DNA from: Clostridiales bacterium
GTDB taxonomy: Bacteria > Bacillota > Clostridia > Oscillospirales > Oscillospiraceae
Length of the DNA stretch: 6,580 nt
Direction of reading: 5' to 3'
NCBI GenBank assembly: GCA_020861055.1
Contig: JAJBTD010000053.1
Location: forward strand, 1-6,580
A model generated the notes under the pieces. It ran no database searches. It was not told the origin of the DNA and saw nothing but the letters and a program-made list of their open reading frames with translations. Positions 1 through 5,238 of this stretch are shown in pieces; the first letter of the stretch is position 1, and each line of letters begins with the position of its first letter. Position numbers and translations under genes: made by a program.

Positions 1-59
1 AGCACTATCTGCGCAAGCACGGCCCCAACGCCTATTACGGCCAGAAGAAACGGGACTGA
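1..59 (+). CDS. 3' end of an unidentified gene (partial)
   Basis: Reading from base 3, 18 codons are open and end in TGA at 57-59, giving the C-terminal peptide HYLRKHGPNAYYGQKKRD. The other two plus-strand frames are also open over this short stretch, so the choice rests on codon use: 15 of the 18 codons end in G or C, as in the definite genes of the window. The peptide is basic and rich in Tyr, His, Lys and Arg, as a cytoplasmic tail would be. I do not recognise the family. The gene runs convergently with deoD and its stop codon touches deoD's stop codon without any gap. Confidence 0.6.
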   Translation, partial: HYLRKHGPNAYYGQKKRD

Positions 60-797
60 TCAGATCCGTCGGGCGGTCTCCAGGGCCAGCTCTACCATCC
101 GGGCAAAGCCGATCTGCCGTTCCTGGGCGGTGAGCCGCTCTCCCCGGAGGATGTGGTCGGACACGGTGCAGATGGCCAGGGCGTTGCCGCCCCAGCGGGC
201 GGCGTTCATGTAGAGGGCGGCGCTCTCCATCTCCACCGCCAGAACTCCCATCTTCCGCCAGCTCTCGTTGGTCCGGAGGGCCTGGGGCAGCCCCTCCTCG
301 TCCCCGTAAAACCAGTCTGAGGACAGGAGATTGCCCACATGGAAGGGCAGGCCCCGCCCCTCAGCGGCGGCGACACAGGCTTGCAGCAGAGAAAAAGAGC
401 AGAGCGGCGCAAAGCTGCCGGGCAGGCGGTACTGCTCCGCCCAGCTGCTGTCGGTGGAGGCCCCCTGGGCGATGACGATGTCTCTCAGCCGCACCTCCGG
501 CTGAATGGCCCCCGCCGAGCCGATGCGGATGATATTCCGCACGCCAAAAAAGCGGAACAGCTCATAGGAATAGATGCCCATGGAGGGCATTCCCATGCCG
601 GAGGCCATGACGGAGATGCGGGTGTCTCCGTAAAGGCCGGTGTAGCCCTGCACCCCCCGGACGTTGTTGACCAGAACGGCGTCCCGCAGGAACTGCTCCG
701 CGATCCATTGGGAGCGCAGCGGGTCGCCGGGCATGAGGACAGTCTCTCCAAAATCCTCCGGACGGGCCTGGATGTGAGGGGTGGGATAGTTCGGCAT
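60..797 (-). CDS. deoD: purine nucleoside phosphorylase, DeoD type
   Basis: This 245-residue cytoplasmic enzyme should cleave purine (deoxy)ribonucleosides with phosphate to free base and (deoxy)ribose-1-phosphate, in nucleoside salvage. Length matches the hexameric bacterial DeoD family (about 235-240). Visible landmarks are TPHI at 6-9, MPGDPLR at 22-28 (phosphate loop), the Gly-rich ASGMGMPSMGIY at 65-76, RIGSAGA at 91-97 (R91 and S94 as phosphate ligands), VEMES at 188-192 (ribose contacts) and TVSDH at 211-215 with D214 and R218 as the expected catalytic acid and its partner. The frame is open 22 codons further upstream to 863, but ATG at 795-797 is chosen because AGGAGG lies 7 nt before it, the family normally starts just before the TPHI motif, and the promoter lies inside that extension. 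No other deo genes are adjacent. The reading as PNP rather than uridine phosphorylase rests on the MPGDPLR and VEMESAALY context and is likely but not absolute. Confidence 0.94.
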   Translation of the reverse strand: MPNYPTPHIQARPEDFGETVLMPGDPLRSQWIAEQFLRDAVLVNNVRGVQGYTGLYGDTRISVMASGMGMPSMGIYSYELFRFFGVRNIIRIGSAGAIQPEVRLRDIVIAQGASTDSSWAEQYRLPGSFAPLCSFSLLQACVAAAEGRGLPFHVGNLLSSDWFYGDEEGLPQALRTNESWRKMGVLAVEMESAALYMNAARWGGNALAICTVSDHILRGERLTAQERQIGFARMVELALETARRI

Positions 798-804
798 GAC
801 GATT

Positions 805-810
805 CCTCCT
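805..810 (-). promoter_or_regulatory. ribosome binding site deciding the deoD start
   Basis: On the minus strand the sequence reads AGGAGG followed by 7 nt and then ATG at 797. A perfect Shine-Dalgarno at this distance supports the 245-residue form of DeoD over the longer open frame starting at 863. Confidence 0.85.
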
Positions 811-827
811 GCGGTTTTTCTGGGAAC

Positions 828-856
828 AGTATAGCATGAAAAAATACTTTTGTAAA
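828..856 (-). promoter_or_regulatory. sigma-A type promoter of deoD (extended -10)
   Basis: On the minus strand TTTACA (851-856) is followed by a 17-nt spacer and TATACT (828-833). The -10 is preceded by TGC, making it an extended -10. Transcription should start near 821, leaving a leader of about 24 nt before the deoD ATG. deoD can therefore be expressed independently of cysK. The -35 lies in the tail of the cysK terminator. Confidence 0.75.
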
Positions 857-900
857 GGAACACAACGCCGCCGGACGGGACTGCCCCGCCTGGCGGCGTT
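851..900 (-). terminator. probable rho-independent terminator of cysK
   Basis: AACGCCGCC (864-872) pairs perfectly with GGCGGCGTT (892-900), and the interior can add CGGG/CCCG (876-879 with 885-888). In the cysK direction the stem is followed by GTGTTCCTTT, a short imperfect U-rich tail. It begins 26 nt after the cysK stop codon. The stem is strong but the U tract is broken, so termination may be incomplete. Confidence 0.65.
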
Positions 901-926
901 GAACGTGTGTTTCCAAAGGGAATGAC

Positions 927-1859
927 TCAGTCGGCAAACAGCGGGGTGGAGAGATACCGGTCGCCGGTGTCCGGGAGGAGCACCACGATGGTCTTGCCCT
1001 CGTTCTCCGGGCGCTGGGCGATCTGCAGCCCCGCCCACAGGGCGGCCCCGGAGGAGATGCCCACCAGCACTCCCTCGGCTCTGCCGAACTCCTTGCCGGT
1101 GGCAAAGGCGTCCTCGTTGGTCACAGGGACGACCTCGTCATAGACGCTGGTGTTGAGCACGTCGGGGACAAATCCTGCGCCGATGCCCTGAATTTTATGC
1201 GCTCCGCCCACGCCCTTGCTCAGCACCGGGGAGGAGGCGGGCTCTACGGCCACCACCCGAACAGCGGGATTCTGTCCCTTCAAATACTCGCCTACGCCGG
1301 TGACGGTGCCGCCGGTGCCCACGCCGGCCACGAACACGTCCACCTGGCCGTCCGTATCCGCCCAGATCTCCGGGCCGGTGGTGGCTCTGTGGACGGCGGG
1401 GTTGGCGGGATTGACAAACTGGCCGGGGATAAAGCTGTTGGGGATCTCCTTCGCCAGCTCGTCGGCCCTGGCGATGGCTCCCTTCATCCCCTTGGCCCCG
1501 TCGGTGAGCACCAGCTCCGCGCCGTAGGCCTTCATCAGCTGGCGGCGCTCCACGCTCATGGTCTCCGGCATGACGATGATAATGCGGTAGCCCCTGGCGG
1601 CGGCGACTGAGGCCAGGCCGATGCCTGTGTTGCCGGAGGTGGGCTCGATAATGACGGAGCCCTCCTTCAGCAGCCCCTTCGCCTCAGCGTCGTCGATCAT
1701 GGCCTTGGCGATCCGGTCCTTTACGGAGCCGGCGGGGTTTAGATACTCCAGCTTGCCCAGCAGACGGGCCTTGAGGCCGTACTTGCGCTCCAGATGGGTG
1801 AGCTCCAGTAGCGGGGTCTTGCCGATGAGCTGATCGGCGGATGTATAGATGTTGGACAT
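927..1859 (-). CDS. cysK: cysteine synthase A (O-acetylserine sulfhydrylase)
   Basis: This 310-residue PLP enzyme should make L-cysteine from O-acetylserine and sulfide in the cytoplasm. The length is that of typical CysK. Landmarks in order are GKTPLLEL at 13-20, NPAGSVKDR at 41-49 with K47 as the PLP Schiff-base lysine, the substrate loop TSGNTG at 74-79, the PLP phosphate-binding GTGGT at 181-185, GISSGAA at 268-274 with S270 expected at the pyridine nitrogen, and PDTGDRYLST at 296-305 near the end. The ATG at 1857-1859 has AGGAGG (1868-1873) 8 nt upstream. It is transcribed from its own promoter at 2002-2030, divergent from the methionine importer operon, which suggests a shared sulfur amino-acid theme. 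A CysM or cystathionine beta-synthase reading is less likely: there is no CBS domain and the motifs fit CysK. Confidence 0.95.
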   Translation of the reverse strand: MSNIYTSADQLIGKTPLLELTHLERKYGLKARLLGKLEYLNPAGSVKDRIAKAMIDDAEAKGLLKEGSVIIEPTSGNTGIGLASVAAARGYRIIIVMPETMSVERRQLMKAYGAELVLTDGAKGMKGAIARADELAKEIPNSFIPGQFVNPANPAVHRATTGPEIWADTDGQVDVFVAGVGTGGTVTGVGEYLKGQNPAVRVVAVEPASSPVLSKGVGGAHKIQGIGAGFVPDVLNTSVYDEVVPVTNEDAFATGKEFGRAEGVLVGISSGAALWAGLQIAQRPENEGKTIVVLLPDTGDRYLSTPLFAD

Positions 1860-1899
1860 GGTTCATTCCTCCTGAATTGAGTTGAGATCGGGTTCTATC

Positions 1900-1916
1900 T
1901 GCCGCACCCGGCGGCA
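1900..1916 (-). other. small hairpin in the cysK leader
   Basis: TGCCGC (1900-1905) pairs with GCGGCA (1911-1916) around a 5-nt loop. It lies 7 nt after the stop codon of the possible upstream ORF and 26 nt before the cysK Shine-Dalgarno. No U tract follows on the minus strand, so it does not look like a terminator. It could pace translation or stabilise the leader, or it could be chance in GC-rich DNA. Confidence 0.35.
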
Positions 1917-1923
1917 CATTCGG

Positions 1924-1971
1924 TCAGCGTCCGGGCCGACATCGCCGGGGGAACGGGGCTTGCTCTCTCAT
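1924..1971 (-). CDS. possible 15-codon leader peptide upstream of cysK
   Basis: In the cysK leader an ATG (1969-1971) opens 15 codons, MREQAPFPRRCRPGR, ending in TGA (1924-1926). It is preceded by GGGGAGG (1980-1986) with 8 nt spacing, as good as the ribosome sites of the real genes here, and lies only about 24 nt after the predicted start of transcription. It carries a single Cys codon (TGT) among several Arg codons. Small cysteine-containing leader ORFs are known to control sulfur genes in some actinobacteria, so a role in sensing cysteine is conceivable. One Cys codon is weak evidence, and a 15-codon ORF can arise by chance. Confidence 0.4.
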   Translation of the reverse strand: MREQAPFPRRCRPGR

Positions 1972-1986
1972 AAAACCAACCTCCCC

Positions 1987-2001
1987 AGTGGGTTTAGTGG
2001 G
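1987..2001. repeat. AGTGGG direct repeat at the cysK transcription start
   Basis: AGTGGG occurs at 1987-1992 and again at 1996-2001, separated by TTT. The pair starts directly downstream of the cysK -10 and spans the predicted start of transcription, a position suited to a repressor. The first copy also forms a short dyad, CCCA-G-TGGG (1984-1992). I cannot assign a regulator. Confidence 0.35.
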
Positions 2002-2030
2002 ATAATATACCTCTTTGCCCGGATTGTCAA
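2002..2030 (-). promoter_or_regulatory. sigma-A type promoter of cysK
   Basis: On the minus strand a perfect TTGACA (2025-2030) is followed by exactly 17 nt and TATTAT (2002-2007). Transcription should begin near 1995, giving a leader of about 135 nt before the cysK ATG. Such a strong core promoter suggests that regulation, if any, is by repression or within the leader. Confidence 0.82.
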
Positions 2031-2061
2031 GGGGGATGGGGAAAATATTTTGCCCCGCCCC
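2031..2061. repeat. imperfect dyad between the divergent cysK and metN promoters
   Basis: The core AAAATATTTT (2042-2051) is its own reverse complement. It is flanked by GGGG (2038-2041) and CCCC (2053-2056, after one extra G), and further out by GGGG (2032-2035) and CCCC (2058-2061). The whole dyad directly abuts the cysK -35 at 2030 and ends about 37 nt before the metN operon -35. It is upstream of both transcription starts, so it is more likely a protein-binding site than an RNA structure. The regulator is unknown. Confidence 0.45.
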
Positions 2062-2098
2062 ATTTCAAAAATTTTTTCTCAAAAGCCGTACTTCCCTA

Positions 2099-2128
2099 TT
2101 GACAAGGTGGGAAAATGCGTGGTATGAT
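2099..2128 (+). promoter_or_regulatory. sigma-A type promoter of the T-box/metNIQ operon
   Basis: A perfect TTGACA (2099-2104) is followed by 18 nt and TATGAT (2123-2128), the latter preceded by TGG as an extended -10. Transcription should start near 2135, at the 5' edge of the T-box leader. The strong promoter fits control by attenuation rather than at initiation. Confidence 0.85.
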
Positions 2129-2134
2129 GCTCCA

Positions 2135-2426
2135 CAAGCAAAACAGAATCCCCGAAAGACGATGAAGAGGAGAGTAGGCAGGCAGATACGTCCCAGAGAG
2201 CCTCGGTTGGTGAAAAGAGGCACGGAAGGGCTTGCTGAACATGGCCTTGGAGTTGCGCAGCCGACTGTGATTTCCCATATAGGCTGCGACGGGTGCGCCC
2301 GTCATCGCGCAGGAGTTTGTTGGAACTCTGTAAGGCCGGTTTCGTGAGGAGCCGGTGAATCAAGGTGGTACCACGGCGCGTCAGCGCACGTCCTTGAAGC
2401 GAAAGGCTTCAAGGGCTTTTTTATTT
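2135..2426 (+). promoter_or_regulatory. T-box riboswitch with AUG (methionine) specifier
   Basis: This leader binds a tRNA and, if it is uncharged, blocks the terminator that precedes metN. Stem I is readable: GATGA (2161-2165, kink-turn side), GAGG/CCTT (2167-2170 with 2245-2248), the specifier loop made of AGTA (2173-2176) facing GAA (2237-2239), GCAGGC/GCTTGC (2178-2183 with 2230-2235), and an AGAGAGCC segment with apical stem GCCTC/GAGGC (2200-2204 with 2217-2221). The specifier is ATG at 2241-2243, in the same place relative to GAA as GGC in the Bacillus glyQS T-box. GCAGCC/GGCTGC (2257-2262 with 2282-2287), GACGGG/CCCGTC (2288-2293 with 2298-2303) and GAGTT/AACTC (2313-2317 with 2324-2328) are stem II/III candidates. 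The conserved T-box is AAGGTGGTACCACG (2362-2375). Its UGGU (2366-2369) should pair with the ACCA end of tRNA-Met. The antiterminator pairs CAAGG (2361-2365) with CCTTG (2392-2396). Confidence 0.93.
2390..2426 (+). terminator. T-box regulated intrinsic terminator
   Basis: CCTTGAAGC (2392-2400) pairs with GCTTCAAGG (2406-2414) around a GAAAG loop, followed by TTTTTTATTT from 2417. Its 5' arm contains CCTTG (2392-2396), which is also needed for the antiterminator, so the two structures exclude each other. The terminator ends 28 nt before the metN start codon and controls the whole metNIQ operon. Confidence 0.93.
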
Positions 2427-2437
2427 GCAGAATGAAG

Positions 2438-2444
2438 AAAGGAG
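2438..2444 (+). promoter_or_regulatory. ribosome binding site deciding the metN start
   Basis: AAAGGAG lies 10 nt before GTG at 2455-2457. The longer in-frame TTG at 2425 sits in the U tract of the terminator and has no ribosome site, so GTG is the likely start. Confidence 0.8.
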
Positions 2445-2454
2445 ACTGCCGCCT

Positions 2455-3474
2455 GTGAGTGAGTCCATTATTCGTGTCCGGCATCTGACCAAGACCTTCG
2501 GCGAGGGGGAGCACTCCCTGGACGCCCTGAAGGACATCAACTTGGACGTACAGGAGGGAGAGATCTACGGCATTATCGGCCTGTCCGGAGCGGGGAAGAG
2601 CACCCTGGTGCGGTGCCTGAACCTGCTGGAACGGCCCACCCAGGGGAGCGTGGTGGTCAACGGCCAGGAGATGACTTCCCTCTCTGAGAAAGAGCTGCGG
2701 AAAGCCCGCCGGTCTGTGACCATGATCTTTCAGAGCTTCAACCTTCTCATGCAGCGCACCTGCTTGGCCAACGTCTGCTTCCCCATGGAGATCAGCGGCG
2801 TACCCAAGGCCAAGGCAAGGCGGCGGGCGCTGGAGCTGCTGGAGATCGTAGGGCTGGAGTCCAAGGCGGACGTCTACCCGGTGCAGCTCTCCGGCGGGCA
2901 GTGCCAGCGGGTGGCCATCGCCCGCGCCCTGGCCACCGACCCCAAGGTGCTCCTGTGCGACGAGGCCACCTCCGCCCTAGACCCCACTACCACCGCCTCC
3001 ATCCTGGCGCTGCTCAAGGAGCTGAACCAGAAGCTGGGGGTGACGGTAGTAGTCATCACTCACCAGATGAGCGTCATCGAGGAGATCTGCGGCCGGGTGG
3101 CCATCCTGGACAACGGCTCCATCGTCGAGGAGGGGCTGGTCACCGACATCTTCTCCCATCCCAAGACCGACGCCGCCCGGCGGCTGGTCTATCCCAACGG
3201 CGTGCCGGAGACCATGGTGGCCGCCCACGGCAGCCGGACGGTGCGGGTGGCCTTCAACGGCGGCACCGCCTATCAGCCCCTGATCGCCTCCCTCGCCATC
3301 GACTGCGGGGTGAAGGTGAACATCCTGGGGGCGGACACCCGGAACATCGACGGTAAGGCCTTCGGCACCATGCTCCTGGGATTGCCGGAGGACCCCAACG
3401 AGGCCGCCAAGGCCCTGAGCTACATTCGCTCCCAGCCCCAGATCACCGCAGAGGAGGTAGAAAACGATGCTTGA
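2455..3474 (+). CDS. metN: methionine ABC importer, ATP-binding subunit
   Basis: The 339-residue ATPase powers methionine uptake through MetI from MetQ at the inner face of the membrane. Domain order is a nucleotide-binding domain (about 5-250), then a C-terminal NIL domain (about 260-332) that in known MetN proteins binds methionine and inhibits transport. Motifs are Walker A GLSGAGKST at 42-50, Q-loop Q93, signature LSGGQ at 145-149, Walker B VLLCDE at 165-170, D-loop SALD at 173-176 and switch H203. All catalytic residues are present. The signature is followed by C150 where Lys is usual (LSGGQKQR). Translation starts at GTG 2455 behind AAAGGAG. metN overlaps metI by 8 nt, a sign of translational coupling. 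It is regulated by the T-box upstream. The methionine assignment is strengthened by the AUG specifier. Confidence 0.95.
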   Translation: MSESIIRVRHLTKTFGEGEHSLDALKDINLDVQEGEIYGIIGLSGAGKSTLVRCLNLLERPTQGSVVVNGQEMTSLSEKELRKARRSVTMIFQSFNLLMQRTCLANVCFPMEISGVPKAKARRRALELLEIVGLESKADVYPVQLSGGQCQRVAIARALATDPKVLLCDEATSALDPTTTASILALLKELNQKLGVTVVVITHQMSVIEEICGRVAILDNGSIVEEGLVTDIFSHPKTDAARRLVYPNGVPETMVAAHGSRTVRVAFNGGTAYQPLIASLAIDCGVKVNILGADTRNIDGKAFGTMLLGLPEDPNEAAKALSYIRSQPQITAEEVENDA

Positions 3475-4150
3475 GGTATTTACCGCCGCCTTTTGGGAGC
3501 AGTACGGCGCGCTGCTCTGGGAGGAGACGCTGAACACCCTGGTCATGGTGAGCGTCTCCACCGTCTTTGCCTATCTGCTGGGTCTGCCCTTGGGGATATT
3601 GCTCATCCTCACGGGAGAGCATGGCATCCGGCCCCACAAGCGGTTCAACCAGGTGGTGGGATGGATCATCAACGTGGGCCGGTCCCTCCCCTTTATCATT
3701 CTGATGATCGTCCTGATGGACTTCACCAAGCTCATCGTGGGCACCAAGATCGGCGTGAAGGGGGCCATCGTCCCCCTGGTCATCTCCGCCGCCCCCTTTA
3801 TCGCCCGGATGGTGGAGAGCTCTCTCAGCGAGGTGGACGCCGGTGTGGTGGAGGCGGCCCAGTCCATGGGGGCGTCCACCTTCCAGATCATCTGGAAGGT
3901 CTATCTCCCGGAGGCCCGGCCCTCCCTCATCCTGGGCGGCTCCATCTCCATGATCACCATCCTGTCCTACACCGCCATTGCAGGAGCGGTGGGCGCGGGC
4001 GGCCTGGGCAACCTGGCCATCCGCTACGGCTACAACCGGAAGGTGGACTCCATGCTGTTCATCACCGTCGTCCTGCTCATCGTGCTGGTGCAGATCATCC
4101 AGTCCGTTTTCAGCCGCGTGTCGGCCCATACCGACAAGCGTTTGAAATAA
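3467..4150 (+). CDS. metI: methionine ABC importer, permease subunit
   Basis: This 227-residue integral membrane protein forms, as a dimer, the channel of the methionine importer. About five hydrophobic segments are visible (roughly 22-48, 64-85, 97-114, 155-176, 196-216), as in MetI. The cytoplasmic EAA loop that docks on MetN is at about 129-155, with EAAQSMGAS followed by WKVYLPEARPSL; the Gly at the conserved place is G135. The ATG at 3467 lies inside the end of metN, with GAGGAGG (3451-3457) 9 nt upstream. metQ follows after 31 nt. Family and gene order (N-I-Q) agree fully, and no defect is visible. Confidence 0.95.
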   Translation: MLEVFTAAFWEQYGALLWEETLNTLVMVSVSTVFAYLLGLPLGILLILTGEHGIRPHKRFNQVVGWIINVGRSLPFIILMIVLMDFTKLIVGTKIGVKGAIVPLVISAAPFIARMVESSLSEVDAGVVEAAQSMGASTFQIIWKVYLPEARPSLILGGSISMITILSYTAIAGAVGAGGLGNLAIRYGYNRKVDSMLFITVVLLIVLVQIIQSVFSRVSAHTDKRLK

Positions 4151-4181
4151 TCACATCTCTTACTGTAAGGAGGAACACACC

Positions 4182-5144
4182 ATGAAGAAGAAACTGCTTG
4201 CCCTGATCCTTGCTCTGGCGATGGCTCTGGCTCTGGCTGCCTGCGGCAGCGGAGATACCACCGACGACACTGCCGCCACCACCCAGGACACCACCACCAC
4301 CGAGGAGGCCGAGGACACCGCCGAGGAGACCGAGGACGCCGACGCGGAGGAGACTGAGGACGCCGACACCGACGCCGAGGAGACCTCCGGCGACGAGGAT
4401 GCCGACTCCGAGACCACCGTGCTCCGGGTCGCCGCCTCTCCCACCCCCCACGCTGAGATTCTGGAGCAGGTGGTGGACGTGCTGGCCGAGCAGGGCATCG
4501 AGCTGATCATCACCGAGTATGACGACTACATCGTGCCCAACACCGCCGTAGAGGAGGGCGAGGAGGACGCCAACTACTTCCAGCATCAGCCCTATCTGGA
4601 CCAGTTCAACGAGGAGAACGGCACCCATCTGGTGAGCGTGGCCGCCATCCACTATGAGCCCTTCGGCATCTATCCCTGCACCAAGACCTCTCTGGATGAG
4701 CTGGAGGAGGGCGACGTGGTGGGCGTGCCCAACGACGCCACCAACGAGGCCCGCGCTCTGCTGCTGCTCCAGGATGCCGGTCTGATCACCCTGGCTGACG
4801 GCGTGGGCCTGGAGGCCACCACCAACGACATCGTGGACAACCCCTATAACCTGACCTTCCTGGAGGTGGAGGCCGCCATGCTGCCCAACCTGACCACCGA
4901 GTGCGCCATCGCCGCCATCAATGGCAACTACGCCCTCCAGGCGGGCTTCTCCTCCGCCGCCGACGCCCTGGTCACTGAGGACGCCGAGTCTGAGGCCGCC
5001 CAGACCTACGCCAACGTCATCGTGGTGAAGGAGGGCAACGAGGGCAACCCCGCCGTTCAGGCTCTGGTGGAGGCCCTCCAGTCCGAGGCCGTCCGGGAGT
5101 ACATCGAGGCGACCTATGAGGGCAACGTGCTGCCCATCTTCTGA
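4182..5144 (+). CDS. metQ: methionine-binding lipoprotein of the ABC importer
   Basis: The 320-residue protein captures methionine outside the membrane and hands it to MetNI. The N-terminus is a classic lipoprotein signal: MKKK, a hydrophobic core, and lipobox LAAC with C21 as the lipidated residue. Residues 22-79 form a linker with 26 Asp/Glu, many Thr and Ala and no Lys or Arg, partly built from a 24-bp tandem repeat. The NlpA/MetQ binding domain runs from about 80 (TVLRVAASPTPHAEIL) to the end, with NYFQHQPYL at 131-139, HYEPFGIYP at 157-165, VPNDATNEARALLLL at 182-196 and NGNYALQAG at 247-255. It is about 50 residues longer than Escherichia coli MetQ because of the linker. The ATG follows TAAGGAGG (4166-4173) by 8 nt. 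The binding domain could in principle bind another amino acid, but the T-box specifier argues for methionine. Confidence 0.95.
   Translation: MKKKLLALILALAMALALAACGSGDTTDDTAATTQDTTTTEEAEDTAEETEDADAEETEDADTDAEETSGDEDADSETTVLRVAASPTPHAEILEQVVDVLAEQGIELIITEYDDYIVPNTAVEEGEEDANYFQHQPYLDQFNEENGTHLVSVAAIHYEPFGIYPCTKTSLDELEEGDVVGVPNDATNEARALLLLQDAGLITLADGVGLEATTNDIVDNPYNLTFLEVEAAMLPNLTTECAIAAINGNYALQAGFSSAADALVTEDAESEAAQTYANVIVVKEGNEGNPAVQALVEALQSEAVREYIEATYEGNVLPIF
4323..4370 (+). repeat. 24-bp tandem repeat in the metQ linker
   Basis: Two adjacent 24-bp units (4323-4346 and 4347-4370) differ at 3 bases and encode EETEDADA and EETEDADT. A partial third copy (GCCGAGGAGACC) follows at 4374-4385. The unit is a multiple of three, so copy number could change without shifting the frame, making the linker length potentially variable between strains. 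Confidence 0.75.
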
Positions 5145-5160
5145 TCCGACTTCGCGTTGA

Positions 5161-5234
5161 CAGAACTGCAAACCCAAAAAACCGGCCGACAGGAGCAGCG
5201 CTCCCGTCGGCCGGTTGATATTTGTGCAGTTCTG
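5161..5234. terminator. terminator hairpin between converging metQ and htrA
   Basis: AACCGGCCGAC (5180-5190) pairs perfectly with GTCGGCCGGTT (5206-5216). After one mismatch, GGAGC/GCTCC (5192-5196 with 5200-5204) continues the stem around a 3-nt loop. On the minus strand the stem runs straight into a U tract (A5176-A5181 on the plus strand), so it is a good terminator for htrA. For metQ the tail is only TTGATATTTG, so it is weaker in that direction. An outer 10-bp inverted repeat (5161-5170 with 5225-5234) encloses the hairpin. Confidence 0.85.
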
Positions 5235-5238
5235 CGGT

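Noticed and set aside
798..863. N-terminal extension of DeoD by 22 residues
   Set aside because: The extension covers the promoter, is not seen in the family as I know it, and the internal ATG has a perfect ribosome site.
1900..1923. Attenuator terminator in the cysK leader
   Set aside because: The hairpin at 1900-1916 has only 6 bp and no U tract after it on the minus strand.
2072..2086. CodY-like site upstream of the metN promoter
   Set aside because: TTTTTTCTCAAAAGC matches the CodY consensus AATTTTCWGAAAATT at only 10 of 15 positions, and the surrounding DNA is A/T-rich.
2135..2426. S-box (SAM) riboswitch
   Set aside because: A methionine gene leader invites this call, but the GGTGGTACC T-box core, the stem I motifs and the competing antiterminator identify a T-box. 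I see no S-box core motifs.
2425..2454. TTG at 2425 as the metN start
   Set aside because: It lies in the U tract of the T-box terminator and lacks a ribosome site. GTG at 2455 has AAAGGAG at a suitable distance and gives the normal MetN N-terminus.
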